Positions 16,793 to 25,125 of a stretch of 38,618 bases of DNA are shown one piece after another. This stretch comes from Syntrophomonadaceae bacterium (GTDB lineage: Bacteria; Bacillota; Dethiobacteria; DTU022), in NCBI GenBank assembly GCA_003554615.1, contig PWGX01000027.1, positions 1-38,618 of the forward strand. The letters run 5' to 3'. Below the pieces are notes generated by a model, which did no database searches, was not told where the DNA came from, and worked only from the letters and a program-made list of their open reading frames with translations. Numbering within the stretch: position 1 is the first letter of the stretch; the number at the start of each line of letters is the position of its first letter. The translations under genes and the position numbers were made by a program.

Positions 16793-18439
16793 TTAGCTTA
16801 CCCTTCTCCTGGCTTCCTCAGGCAGATTTTTCCAGTTAAGCAGCCTCGGGACAAACTGGATAAAGGACAGGATCAAGAGGATCAGGCACAGCGTAAGAAT
16901 GACCAGGCCATACCACTGGGCATCGATTACATAACGATACAGGTAGTAGATTAAAGCAACAACGGTGGTTATCGTCATAAATCCGCCGGGAATAGCGATC
17001 CAGAAGATGAATTTCCCGTCAATGGGCTTTTCCTGCTCGGCAGTATAGAGTGTGATCATCATGTAGGAATAGACGATGACGAACAGGTTCATGGCCACGT
17101 AACCGGCCCACATAGCCATAAAATCCGTATAGGTAGCAATGAGCCAACCAATGAAGGCAATGGCAAAGGTGGACGGCCAAACCCGGTGGACGTGGAGGGA
17201 TTTCAGGCCCGGGAATTCTTCGGCCATCTCCTGCAGCAGGTAACGCCCGGCCCGGGCGTAAGAGTCCATGGTTGTCATCACGAAAGCCGATAAGATCAAA
17301 GCTCCAAAAGTTGCCCCCACTACTTCCGGCAGCCCGATATAGCCTACTGCATGAGCATAGGCACTTGTAAAAGCGGGGCCCGGATCCGGGACCACTTCGG
17401 CGATAAAAGCATCGAAGCTATAGTAGGTGGCCACCAGGCAGATCGCCATCAGGGCAATCACTGTTTCCCCTTTGGTCCCGAGAGAAGCAATCCAGTAGGT
17501 GTCCCCTTCAGTTTGGACTTGCTTAGAAGTGGTTCCCATGGAAATCAGGGAGTGGGTTGCCGCTACCGCCCCGCAGGTTACCATGATAAAAATACCGGGA
17601 TAAAGCCAGCCGGCCGGGCTGTCCCAGCTTACGAACGCAGGCATCGTGAAAGATGGCATCCCCACGATCAGGGCAATGGTCCCGACCACAAGGCCGATAA
17701 TCAGGATGGCTGTATTGAGAAAATCCCGGGGCTGCAAAAGAGACCACACCGGCATACCGGTGGCAAAGAAAGTATAAACCACAAACGCGACAATCCAGTA
17801 TTCCCACGACCACTGGATCGGAATAGACTGGCCGATAGTAATGGTAATTCCCCACAAGATTACAAAGACAATTGAAGTAATGGCCAGGTTAGCGCCTTTG
17901 ATATAGCGTAGATAACCAAAGATCATGGCCAGGGGTATCAGCGACAGGGTTGGAATAACCGCCTCAGGGGTGGCTTCCAGGGTCGTAGATATTACGAAAG
18001 CAAAAATAGCGTATACCAGGATACAGAAAAAGATAAGAATAAGGTTCAGGTAAGTTCCCGTCGCCCTGCCTACCTTTTCCACGACCACTGAGCCAAGGTT
18101 CCTGGCTTTATGGCGCATGGATATCAGAATATGCATATATTCTGTAAACCCGCCAAGCCAGTGGACACCAATAAGCATCCAGAGCAGTACCGGCAGCCAG
18201 CCCCACTGCATCCCGGCAATTGCCGATAACACCGGGGAAAGGCCGGCAATAGACATGTAGTAGTGGCCCAGAGCAACGGCCCGGTCGGTGGGGACATAAT
18301 CCACGTCGTCCCGGTATGCCAGAGCCGGGGTTTCACGATCGGGATCAGGAGGATGGAGGCTCTGGGTTGGTGTTTTTAACACATGGTGACCCAGAACAAG
18401 TAGTAAATAACCGCCACCCAGGAATATTAAAGGATTCAT
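16793..18439 (-). CDS. cstA: CstA-family carbon starvation transporter
   Basis: A 548-residue membrane protein with many helices and the CstA pattern early on (LALGHYYMSIAGLSPVLSAI, GVHWLGGFTEYMHILISMRH) and DSYARAGRYLLQEMAEEF late. CstA proteins take up peptides or pyruvate when carbon is short. This is shorter than the roughly 700-residue enterobacterial form and closer in length to forms found in Bacillota. AAAGGAG lies close before the ATG. It follows the glutamate-semialdehyde dehydrogenase gene, from which it is separated by a hairpin terminator. Substrate is not fixed. Confidence 0.9.
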   Translation of the reverse strand: MNPLIFLGGGYLLLVLGHHVLKTPTQSLHPPDPDRETPALAYRDDVDYVPTDRAVALGHYYMSIAGLSPVLSAIAGMQWGWLPVLLWMLIGVHWLGGFTEYMHILISMRHKARNLGSVVVEKVGRATGTYLNLILIFFCILVYAIFAFVISTTLEATPEAVIPTLSLIPLAMIFGYLRYIKGANLAITSIVFVILWGITITIGQSIPIQWSWEYWIVAFVVYTFFATGMPVWSLLQPRDFLNTAILIIGLVVGTIALIVGMPSFTMPAFVSWDSPAGWLYPGIFIMVTCGAVAATHSLISMGTTSKQVQTEGDTYWIASLGTKGETVIALMAICLVATYYSFDAFIAEVVPDPGPAFTSAYAHAVGYIGLPEVVGATFGALILSAFVMTTMDSYARAGRYLLQEMAEEFPGLKSLHVHRVWPSTFAIAFIGWLIATYTDFMAMWAGYVAMNLFVIVYSYMMITLYTAEQEKPIDGKFIFWIAIPGGFMTITTVVALIYYLYRYVIDAQWYGLVILTLCLILLILSFIQFVPRLLNWKNLPEEARRRVS

Positions 18440-18550
18440 AAATCAACACTCCTTTTGCTAGTTTTATTTCTTGAAGTCACTTTCGGTTTGTTTCTTTTGC
18501 CTTACCTGTTCCTGCCTGTTTCTATTTAACACCCCCTTATTTGATATACT

Positions 18551-18577
18551 TGAAAAGCCGGCTTCAAGAGCCGGAGC
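18551..18577 (-). terminator. terminator after the semialdehyde dehydrogenase gene
   Basis: The stop codon at 18577 is followed by CCGGCT, a five-base loop and AGCCGG (18574-18558), then CTTTTC. A compact intrinsic terminator with a short T-tract. It separates this gene from cstA, so cstA may depend on readthrough or its own promoter. Confidence 0.65.
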
Positions 18578-20211
18578 TACTTTTCATCCAGGTGCGGGTA
18601 GCGGTAGCTCTTCGGAGGGTCGAGGTTTTCCTTGATCGAACGCGGCGAGATCCAGCGGATCATGTTCCACAAAGCCCCCGCCTTGTCGTTGGTCCCCGAA
18701 GCCCTGGCCCCACCAAAGGGCTGCTGGCCCACTACCGCCGCCGTGGGCTTGTCGTTCAAATAGAAGTTGCCTGCGGCATGGGTCAGGATATCTTCCCCCT
18801 TCAACAGTGCGTTCCTATCTTTGGCAATCACACTGCCGGTCAGGCCGTAGGGGGAAGTCTCGTTGCACAGGTGCAGGGTCTCTTCGTATTCGTCGTCGGG
18901 ATAAATGTATATCGTCAGCACCGGGCCAAAAATCTCTTCTTCCATGGTCTTAAAGCGCGGGTTGGTGGTTAAAATCAGGGTCGGGCGGATAAAGTAACCG
19001 GTAGAGTCGTCGCACTGCCCGCCGGCTAAGATCTCGGCTTCGTCGGAAGATCTGGCGTAGTCGATGTAGCCCTTGATCTTGTCGTAGGCAGCCCGGTCAA
19101 TCACCGCACTCAGGTAGTTGGTAAAGTCTTCAACATCGCCCACTTTAATCTCTTCCGTGGTCGAAATAAGATCGCCTTTCAGTTCCTGCCACAGGCTTTC
19201 CGGGATATAAGCGCGGCTGGCCGCAGAGCACTTCTGGCCCTGGTATTCAAAAGCTCCCCTGACCAGGGCGGTGACCACTTCATCCTTGTCGGCACTGGGA
19301 TGCGCCACCACGAAGTCCTTGCCCCCGGTCTCGCCCACTATCCGCGGATAGGTCTTGTAGTTGGCTATGTTCTCACCTATAGTTTTCCACATATGGCGGA
19401 AGGTCGCCGAAGAACCGGTAAAGTGCACCCCGGCCAGGTCGGGATGCTTCAAAACATAGTCGCCGATCTCTTCGCCGGAACCAGGAATAAAGTTGATCAC
19501 TCCGGCCGGAAGGCCCGATTCTTCCAATATCCTCATCACCAGGTAATTCGAATAAACAGCCGTGGAGGCAGGCTTCCAGAGCACCGTGTTGCCAGTCATC
19601 GCCGGCGCCGCCGGCAGGTTGCCCCCGATAGCCGTAAAGTTAAATGGTGATACCGCAAAAACAAAACCTTCCAGCGGACGGTACTCCACCTGGTTGACAA
19701 CCGTGCGCGGGGAATCGGGCTGGTCCTTGTAGATCTCATTTAAATAGTAAACATTAAATTGGTAAAAATCCACCAGCTCGCAAACCGCCTCTATCTCCGA
19801 CTGAAAGACGTCTTTGCCCTGCCCCAACATCGTCGCCGCGTTGATCGTGAACCGGTAGGGGCCCGCTATCTTGGCCGCCGCCTTGCGGAAAATTGTGGCC
19901 CGCTTTTCCCAGGGCATCCGCTCCCAGGCATGCTTGGCTTCTTTAGAAGCTTCAACCGCCTGGTCCACTTCCGCTTTGCCAGCCTTGTGGTAACGGGCGA
20001 TCACTTTGCCGTGATTGTGGGGCATCCGCACTTCGCCCAAATTGTCAGTCTTCACTTCACGGCCGCCGATGATCAGCGGAATCTCTGTAACTTCTGAAGA
20101 AAGTTCCTTGAGCTTCACTTTCACTTCTTCTTTATCTTTACTGCCGGGACCATACATATACGGCGCCTCGTTAACCGGACGCACAAACTCAAAGACACTG
20201 TTATTCGGCAT
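18577..20211 (-). CDS. pruA: L-glutamate gamma-semialdehyde dehydrogenase
   Basis: A 544-residue aldehyde dehydrogenase of the 1-pyrroline-5-carboxylate dehydrogenase type, which oxidises glutamate semialdehyde to glutamate with NAD(P)+ at the end of proline, ornithine and arginine breakdown. Catalytic residues are in IVGETGGKD (Glu near 294) and YQGQKCSAAS (Cys near 328), and the substrate-specific SPFNFTAIGGNLPAAP stretch is present. The ATG at 20211 is chosen because AAGGAG lies eight bases upstream; a GTG nine bases earlier overlaps that site. No proline dehydrogenase lies in the window. The 5' side has a hairpin and a pair of palindromic boxes that may regulate it. Confidence 0.93.
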   Translation of the reverse strand: MPNNSVFEFVRPVNEAPYMYGPGSKDKEEVKVKLKELSSEVTEIPLIIGGREVKTDNLGEVRMPHNHGKVIARYHKAGKAEVDQAVEASKEAKHAWERMPWEKRATIFRKAAAKIAGPYRFTINAATMLGQGKDVFQSEIEAVCELVDFYQFNVYYLNEIYKDQPDSPRTVVNQVEYRPLEGFVFAVSPFNFTAIGGNLPAAPAMTGNTVLWKPASTAVYSNYLVMRILEESGLPAGVINFIPGSGEEIGDYVLKHPDLAGVHFTGSSATFRHMWKTIGENIANYKTYPRIVGETGGKDFVVAHPSADKDEVVTALVRGAFEYQGQKCSAASRAYIPESLWQELKGDLISTTEEIKVGDVEDFTNYLSAVIDRAAYDKIKGYIDYARSSDEAEILAGGQCDDSTGYFIRPTLILTTNPRFKTMEEEIFGPVLTIYIYPDDEYEETLHLCNETSPYGLTGSVIAKDRNALLKGEDILTHAAGNFYLNDKPTAAVVGQQPFGGARASGTNDKAGALWNMIRWISPRSIKENLDPPKSYRYPHLDEK

Positions 20212-20263
20212 CGAAATCACTCCTTTTCCTCTAGTTTATATACAGTTTTGGACATATTTGTTC

Positions 20264-20290
20264 AAAACAAAACCAGCATGAAATGCTGAC
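20264..20290 (-). promoter_or_regulatory. hairpin with T-rich tail in the pruA leader
   Basis: CAGCAT, loop TTC, ATGCTG (20288-20274) followed on the minus strand by GGTTTTGTTTTG. The hairpin sits about 55 bp before the pruA start, in the position of an attenuator. The stem is only six base pairs, so activity is uncertain. Confidence 0.35.
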
Positions 20291-20394
20291 TTGTCGGGAA
20301 AATTTCATGAACGGCGAAATATTGTTAGAATATCTGAATATATTGGTGTATCCATTTTTATTTTGTTACAAGTAAACATTTTGTTGTTAACATC

Positions 20395-20425
20395 AATTCG
20401 GTACAAATTTAATTCGGTACGAATT
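20395..20425. promoter_or_regulatory. tandem palindromic boxes, possible repressor or activator site
   Basis: AATTCG GTA CGAATT (20411-20425) is a perfect interrupted palindrome. A second copy with one mismatch, AATTCG GTA CAAATT, is at 20395-20409, 16 bp away. Two such sites in tandem upstream of the catabolic gene suggest binding of a dimeric regulator on one face of the helix plus a half-turn. No regulator gene is seen nearby. Confidence 0.45.
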
Positions 20426-20545
20426 GTTAAATTCCTGCTATCAATTTAGCCAAATTTGTATAACCATACCGATTTGATTATAAACAGCCTTCAATCTTAA
20501 ATCAATTCGCTTCCACCATTATATTCCGGCATTACAGGTGAATAG

Positions 20546-20614
20546 GAAAGGCCGGGCAGCCTTATTAACCGGGAGATTTAACATCCGCCAGCTTTCTTGG
20601 AGTCCCGGCCTTTC
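20546..20614 (-). terminator. long inverted repeat after the aldehyde ferredoxin oxidoreductase gene
   Basis: Eleven-base perfect arms, GAAAGGCCGGG at 20546-20556 and CCCGGCCTTTC at 20604-20614, with a 47-base loop. It is 35 bp past the stop. Leftward, the second arm ends in CCTTTCC with no real T-tract; rightward it is followed by AGGGATTTTTT. It may end or protect the message. Confidence 0.45.
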
Positions 20615-20648
20615 AGGGATTTTTTACCCAGTTACAATTAAATACCTT

Positions 20649-22406
20649 TTACCCACGCGGCCTGCCCCCTTCATCCCAGCCGTGCAATTCATAATATTCG
20701 CGAAGCATGATGGCCAGGTTGTCGGGATTGACCACGAGGTTTTTCTCAGGGCCGATCGGATCATTGAACAGGCGCGGAGGAAGGCTGTCGTCTTCCCTGG
20801 TCCACCCTTCACGCATATTAAATTTCTTGGCCAGGGTGGTAACGCTGCGCCCGATATCAAAAAGCTGTTCCTTGGTCAGGTCCATGCCGGTAGCAAGCTT
20901 GATGATCTGCTGCATGCCTTCCCATCCAATAAACTGCTGATAAAAACGGCATAAAATTAAGCAGTCTTCCAGGGCGTTCCTGCTTTCATAGTCGATAAAG
21001 AGTTTGGCCTTGCCCTCGACCATGTCCTTGGGGATTTCCCCCTTTAATTCGCCCATGTAGAAACTCGAGCGGAGGTGGCAGCCGCCGCGGTTGGACACCG
21101 CGTAGCCAAGGCTCATACCGGGCAGGGCCCGGGGATCATAACCGGCGGGTTCCATACCCTTGGCATGGACGGCGATATCTTCCAGGCCCAGTTCTTTCGA
21201 AGCGTGCTTTATACCTTGCGAAAGCAGTTCGCCGACCCCTTCCTTGTAGGCAATCTGATGGAAAAGTTTGGCAATGCCGTCGACATTGCCGTAGTCGGGC
21301 ATATCGCTGAGCTTACCTCTTTTACCCGCCTCAATGGCAAAAGCAGCCATGTTGCCGCCGGAAATTGTATCCAGGCCCAAGCGGTCGCAGACATCGTTTA
21401 AATAAACCACTTCTTCAATCGGGTGAACGCATAGAAGTCCCCCGATAGCATAAAGGGTTTCGTATTCCGGACCTTCCAGTTCCAGGCCCTTGTGGCGGCC
21501 CTGGGGGACCTTGCTCAATTTTCCGCAGGACATAAAACAGCGGTGGCAGCCCTTAGGCTTGACTTCCATCCTGGAACGCATGGCATCGGTGCTGATTTCT
21601 TCCCACTTTTCAAATCTTCCCTCAGCCCAGTAGCGGGTGGGAAATGCCCACTGCTCGTTGGTTGTAGTAACCATGTAGGGAGTACCCTTTTCTTTCATGT
21701 TCTTGGTTCGTTCGGTATCCCTGCATTCTTTAATCATATTCTTCCCATAGTCTTTGAGACCCTCTTCATCGGCCAGGGGAGCTTTCTGATCGCCGCTGAA
21801 GACGATCCCTTTCAATTTCTTGGATCCCATCACCGTACCCATACCGGACCGGCCCGCCGAGCGCCAGTGGTTATTCTTGATGCAGGCAAATTTGACCAGG
21901 TTTTCTCCGGCCGGCCCGATAGAAACAGCCTGGGCCCCGCTAACATTAACCTTTTCCAGCAGGGCGTCTTCGGTCTCGTAACTTTCCTTGCCCCACAAGT
22001 CGGATGCGTCTTCGAACTTTACACCCTCATCGGAAACATGCAGGTATAGCGGCTTTTCCGAGGCCCCTTCGATCATAATGGCGTCATAACCGGTACTCTT
22101 CATAGGTGCCGCTGTGTAACCGCCCGAATAAGATTCGCCAAAAAATCCGGTCAGGGGTGATTTGGCGAAAACGCCGTGCCGCCCTGCTGCGGGCACGGTA
22201 GTTCCCGTAGCCGGGCCGGTAGCAAAGATCAGCTTGTTGTCGGCCGACAGGGGATCAATATTGGCCTCCATATAATTAAGCATCAGGTATGCGGCCAGCC
22301 CCTTGCCGCCCAGGTATTTTTTTAGAATATCCTCGGGAATGGTTTCTTCTTTCACTTCCTGCTTCGTTAAATCAATCCGTAAAACCTTTCCAAACATACT
22401 GTCCAT
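20649..22406 (-). CDS. aor: aldehyde ferredoxin oxidoreductase (tungstopterin)
   Basis: A 585-residue cytoplasmic enzyme oxidising aldehydes to carboxylic acids with ferredoxin as electron acceptor. It binds a tungsten (or molybdenum) bis-pterin and one 4Fe-4S cluster. Cluster ligands are CHRCFMSC (Cys287, 290, 294) and a late Cys in DCLILCRF (Cys486 by family position). The N-terminal domain starts FGKVLRIDLTKQ and contains GPATGTTVPAAGRHGVFAKS. GGAGG lies 11 bases before the ATG. It lies 132 bp downstream of an aminotransferase gene. Together they could turn amino acids, via oxo acid and aldehyde, into acids and reduced ferredoxin. The reverse direction (acid reduction) is also possible. 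Confidence 0.95.
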   Translation of the reverse strand: MDSMFGKVLRIDLTKQEVKEETIPEDILKKYLGGKGLAAYLMLNYMEANIDPLSADNKLIFATGPATGTTVPAAGRHGVFAKSPLTGFFGESYSGGYTAAPMKSTGYDAIMIEGASEKPLYLHVSDEGVKFEDASDLWGKESYETEDALLEKVNVSGAQAVSIGPAGENLVKFACIKNNHWRSAGRSGMGTVMGSKKLKGIVFSGDQKAPLADEEGLKDYGKNMIKECRDTERTKNMKEKGTPYMVTTTNEQWAFPTRYWAEGRFEKWEEISTDAMRSRMEVKPKGCHRCFMSCGKLSKVPQGRHKGLELEGPEYETLYAIGGLLCVHPIEEVVYLNDVCDRLGLDTISGGNMAAFAIEAGKRGKLSDMPDYGNVDGIAKLFHQIAYKEGVGELLSQGIKHASKELGLEDIAVHAKGMEPAGYDPRALPGMSLGYAVSNRGGCHLRSSFYMGELKGEIPKDMVEGKAKLFIDYESRNALEDCLILCRFYQQFIGWEGMQQIIKLATGMDLTKEQLFDIGRSVTTLAKKFNMREGWTREDDSLPPRLFNDPIGPEKNLVVNPDNLAIMLREYYELHGWDEGGRPRG

Positions 22407-22538
22407 TTTCTTTTCAACCTCCGTTTTAGTTAAAATGTTGAATTAGCTGGCCCATCACATTTATTTGTTATATAAACTCCGGTTCAATGATAACATTTAA
22501 CCGGCGCCCAGGCCAAATTATGCGGTATAAAGCAATCA

Positions 22539-23693
22539 CTACCCGAGCACTTTGCCGATTTTTTCAGCAGCATATTCCAGCTCTTCCAGGGTCGTAGCGT
22601 AAGCAAGGCGAATAAAGCCTTCACCGCCGGCCCCGAAAGCCGGGCCGGGAACCGTTGCCACTCCTTCATCAAGTAAGCGGTTAACGGCTTCCTGGGAAGT
22701 ATAACCGGCCGGCCTGACATCCAGGAAAAAGTAAAAGGCCCCGTCCGGTTTCACCGGTACCAGTTTTGAGCTGATGTTATTTAAAAGAAACTTCCTTCTT
22801 TCAGCCAAAGTAGATGCCATCTCCCTGACACAGTCCTGGGACTGATTGAGGGCGGCAGCACCGGCAGCCTGCACAAAAGACGTGGAAGAACCGACCACAT
22901 ACTGGTGCACCCGCACCATGGAACCGATCAGGTTTTGGGGGGCAGCTATATAGCCCAGCCTCCATCCGGTCATAGAATAAGTCTTGGAAAAAGAATTAGC
23001 CAGGATGGCCCGTTCCCACATCCCGGGCAGGGTGGAAATGCTGACATGCTCCCCTTCGAACACCATCTGATCATAAACCTCGTCGCTCAGAACCAGGAAA
23101 TCATGCCGCCGGGCCAGGTCAGCCACCCCTTCCAGGGTTTCTCTGCTTAAAACCGTGCCGGTTGGGTTATGGGGGGAGATGATAACCATGATCTTGGTCC
23201 GCGGGGTAATTTTTTTCTCCAGTTCTTCCAGGTTGATCTGAAAGCCCTCTCCGGCTTTCATCTCCAGGGGTACCGGAATTCCCCCGAAAAACCGGGGAGC
23301 ATTAAGGTAACTGACGAATGTTGGGGTCGGAACGATGACTTCATCGCCTTGATCCAGAAAGGCTCCCATGGCCAGTAAGGCTCCCTGGGTTGCTCCCATG
23401 GTGGCAATAATTTCTTTGTCCGAATAATTTAAGCCCAGCTGCCTCTGCAGGTGGTTTTTGACGGCTTCCCTGAATACGGGCAGGCCCAGGTTGGGCGTGT
23501 AATGGACCAGGCCTTCGTCCAGGGCCTTTTTAGCTGCATCTTTAATGTGCCGGGGCGTATCAAAATCAAGCCTCCCCAGCTCGAGGTGGACAACTTTTTT
23601 ACCTTCTGATTCCAGCTGGTTGGCCTTGTCAAAAACGGCCCTGATGCCTGAAAATCCAATATGTTCAAGCGCAGAAGATGTAAAATCTTTCAT
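22539..23693 (-). CDS. class I/II pyridoxal-phosphate aminotransferase
   Basis: A 384-residue fold-type I aminotransferase. Pyridoxal-phosphate residues can be seen: Asn176 in SPHNPTGT, Asp204 and Tyr207 in LSDEVYDQM, the lysine in NSFSKTYSMTGWRLGY (Lys237), and a late substrate-binding Arg in GFIRLAYA. It moves an amino group from an amino acid to an oxo acid; aspartate-, alanine- and aromatic-type members cannot be told apart here. AGGAGG lies close before the ATG. It heads the leftward catabolic group and precedes the aldehyde ferredoxin oxidoreductase. Confidence 0.9.
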   Translation of the reverse strand: MKDFTSSALEHIGFSGIRAVFDKANQLESEGKKVVHLELGRLDFDTPRHIKDAAKKALDEGLVHYTPNLGLPVFREAVKNHLQRQLGLNYSDKEIIATMGATQGALLAMGAFLDQGDEVIVPTPTFVSYLNAPRFFGGIPVPLEMKAGEGFQINLEELEKKITPRTKIMVIISPHNPTGTVLSRETLEGVADLARRHDFLVLSDEVYDQMVFEGEHVSISTLPGMWERAILANSFSKTYSMTGWRLGYIAAPQNLIGSMVRVHQYVVGSSTSFVQAAGAAALNQSQDCVREMASTLAERRKFLLNNISSKLVPVKPDGAFYFFLDVRPAGYTSQEAVNRLLDEGVATVPGPAFGAGGEGFIRLAYATTLEELEYAAEKIGKVLG

Positions 23694-23755
23694 TTTTCAA
23701 AACCTCCTGTTGAAATTATAATCTTATTCCGGGTGCCTGAAATAAATCCGGACAG

Positions 23756-23785
23756 GAAAAATCCGCACACTTTATTGCGGATTAA
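23756..23785 (-). terminator. terminator after the unknown lipoprotein gene
   Basis: AATCCGC and GCGGATT (23760-23766 and 23777-23783) form a seven-base-pair stem, followed on the minus strand by a T-tract. It separates the lipoprotein gene from the aminotransferase gene. Confidence 0.75.
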
Positions 23786-23806
23786 AAAGAGACAAATTAA
23801 GATCTG

Positions 23807-24265
23807 TCACTGGTTTTGATCCGGTTCGATAATCACTTCCCGGGCAGCGCGGATCTCGCCTCCAACCTCCACAGAAATTTTGTACATTCCCGGCTCTCCA
23901 AACCAAATCATGTCGGCCACCAGGTCCCAATCCGGATCAACGTCATAGGTGTTCTCTGCTTTCACTTCGCCCGTATCACTGAATATTAGTTCAACTGTTA
24001 CCTCCTCAACCCCGAGCGGTTCATTGTTGTAAAAGGAGAAATAGAAATCTTCGCCGGCTTTAAAACTAGTCTGCGGGGAAACAATTCTTTTATCATCATC
24101 GATTTCGTAACCTGTCTCCAGGACGGAACCGCCCACCGATGTACTTTCCGGGGTTCGTTCCGGCTCCTCCTCTTCCTCACATGAAACACAAAACAGAATG
24201 ACCGGGATCAAAAGTAACACCAACCACCCATTCTGTTTTAGCATCTGTCGGAAAGCCCCTTTCAT
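23807..24265 (-). CDS. lipoprotein of unknown function
   Basis: About 152 residues. It has a charged N-terminus, a hydrophobic segment (GWLVLLLIPVILFCV) and a Cys in a lipobox-like FCVSC. A run of Glu and a serine/threonine linker follow, then a single beta-rich domain of about 100 residues that could be immunoglobulin-like (KAGEDFYFSFYNNEPLGVEEV, MIWFGEPGMYKISVEVGGE). I do not recognise a named family. The ATG at 24265 has GAGG 12 bases upstream; a TTG at 24274 is an alternative. It is divergent from the ECF transporter operon. Confidence 0.65.
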   Translation of the reverse strand: MKGAFRQMLKQNGWLVLLLIPVILFCVSCEEEEEPERTPESTSVGGSVLETGYEIDDDKRIVSPQTSFKAGEDFYFSFYNNEPLGVEEVTVELIFSDTGEVKAENTYDVDPDWDLVADMIWFGEPGMYKISVEVGGEIRAAREVIIEPDQNQ

Positions 24266-24347
24266 CTGCCGCAATTACCTCTTTAATTTTGTCCTGATTT
24301 ATATTATTCTTCACATAGCCGGCTATTCCTTCCCGGAGCAGGTTGCA

Positions 24348-24359
24348 ATTTGGCCAAAT
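24348..24359. promoter_or_regulatory. perfect 12-bp palindrome between divergent genes
   Basis: ATTTGGCCAAAT lies in the divergent region between the lipoprotein and the ECF operon. It is a good shape for a dimeric repressor site, but it is a single copy and could be chance. No riboswitch (THF, TPP, preQ1, cobalamin) was recognised in this region. Confidence 0.25.
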
Positions 24360-24491
24360 ATGAAGGCCCTGTTTTCGCCACGCGGTATAAATATTGCCGA
24401 AAGCAACTAAACCTCAGTGAAGGATTACCCGGTTTAATGTAGAATTTAACTTTGGCATTTGACATTTAAGACAGGAGGATCTACTAGCAAT

Positions 24492-25100
24492 ATGAATTTA
24501 TCAGTCAGAAAAATTGTAATTTCAGGTATCCTGGGCGCGATCGCGATTTTGCTGGGAGTTACCAGGCTAGGGTTTATACCCGTCCCCACCCCGGCCGGTC
24601 ATGCCACTATTATGCACATCCCTGTGATCCTGGGAGGTGTTTTGGAAGGACCGGTGGTCGGCTTGATTACCGGAGCCATCTTTGGACTGTTTAGTTTTCT
24701 GCAGCCCGGGGCTCCTTTTTTTGCCGATCCCCTGGTTTCCATATTCCCCCGCCTTTTTATCGGTGTTGTCTCCTATTTCGTATACTTTTTAAGCAAAAAA
24801 GCACTGGATCTGACAGCCCGTCCGACTTTTAGTACCAGCCCAGGAGAAGACGCTTCGCCGGCCTCCACCGGGCCTATTTCAAAATTAAGCAGAATCCTCC
24901 CCTGTCTGTTTGCCGGCGCCTTTGGCTCCGCCACCAATACAATCCTGGTTATGAGCATGGTCACCTGGAGGGGCTATTTGCCTTCCGAAGTTTCAATCTC
25001 CATCGGAGTTCTGCACGGTGTTCCCGAGTTAATCGTAGCCGCTATTTTAACGGTTATCCTGGTCCAGGGCATCCAGAGAATCCGTCCTTCAGAAGATTGA
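24492..25100 (+). CDS. ECF transporter substrate-binding (S) component
   Basis: A 202-residue membrane protein with about six helices, of the ECF S-component type. The N-terminal part MNLSVRKIVISGILGAIAILLG and the following GHATIMHIPVILGGVLEGPVVGL and GAIFGLFSFLQPG blocks, with a short loop PFFADPLVSIFPR, match the group. It captures a vitamin or similar small molecule and works with EcfA1, EcfA2 and EcfT encoded next. AGGAGG lies 13 bases before the ATG. The substrate cannot be read from the sequence, and no riboswitch helps to decide. Confidence 0.85.
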   Translation: MNLSVRKIVISGILGAIAILLGVTRLGFIPVPTPAGHATIMHIPVILGGVLEGPVVGLITGAIFGLFSFLQPGAPFFADPLVSIFPRLFIGVVSYFVYFLSKKALDLTARPTFSTSPGEDASPASTGPISKLSRILPCLFAGAFGSATNTILVMSMVTWRGYLPSEVSISIGVLHGVPELIVAAILTVILVQGIQRIRPSED

Positions 25101-25125
25101 GCCCGGGTATTGGAGTTGTTAACCA

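Larger units (their letters stand above)
20212..20648. other. intergenic region upstream of pruA
   Basis: About 437 bp, strongly AT-rich to the left and with a GC-rich inverted repeat to the right. It contains the pruA ribosome site, a leader hairpin, two tandem palindromic boxes and an inverted repeat near the aldehyde oxidoreductase stop, each listed separately. No gene is supported. Confidence 0.6.

Noticed and set aside
24275-24491. A vitamin riboswitch before the ECF operon (THF, TPP, preQ1 or cobalamin).
   Set aside because: I looked for the conserved core sequences and found none.
24459-24491. TTGACA at 24459 as a -35 box or as an upstream TTG start of the S component.
   Set aside because: It is too close to the ribosome site for a promoter, and as a start it would put the AGGAGG inside the coding sequence.
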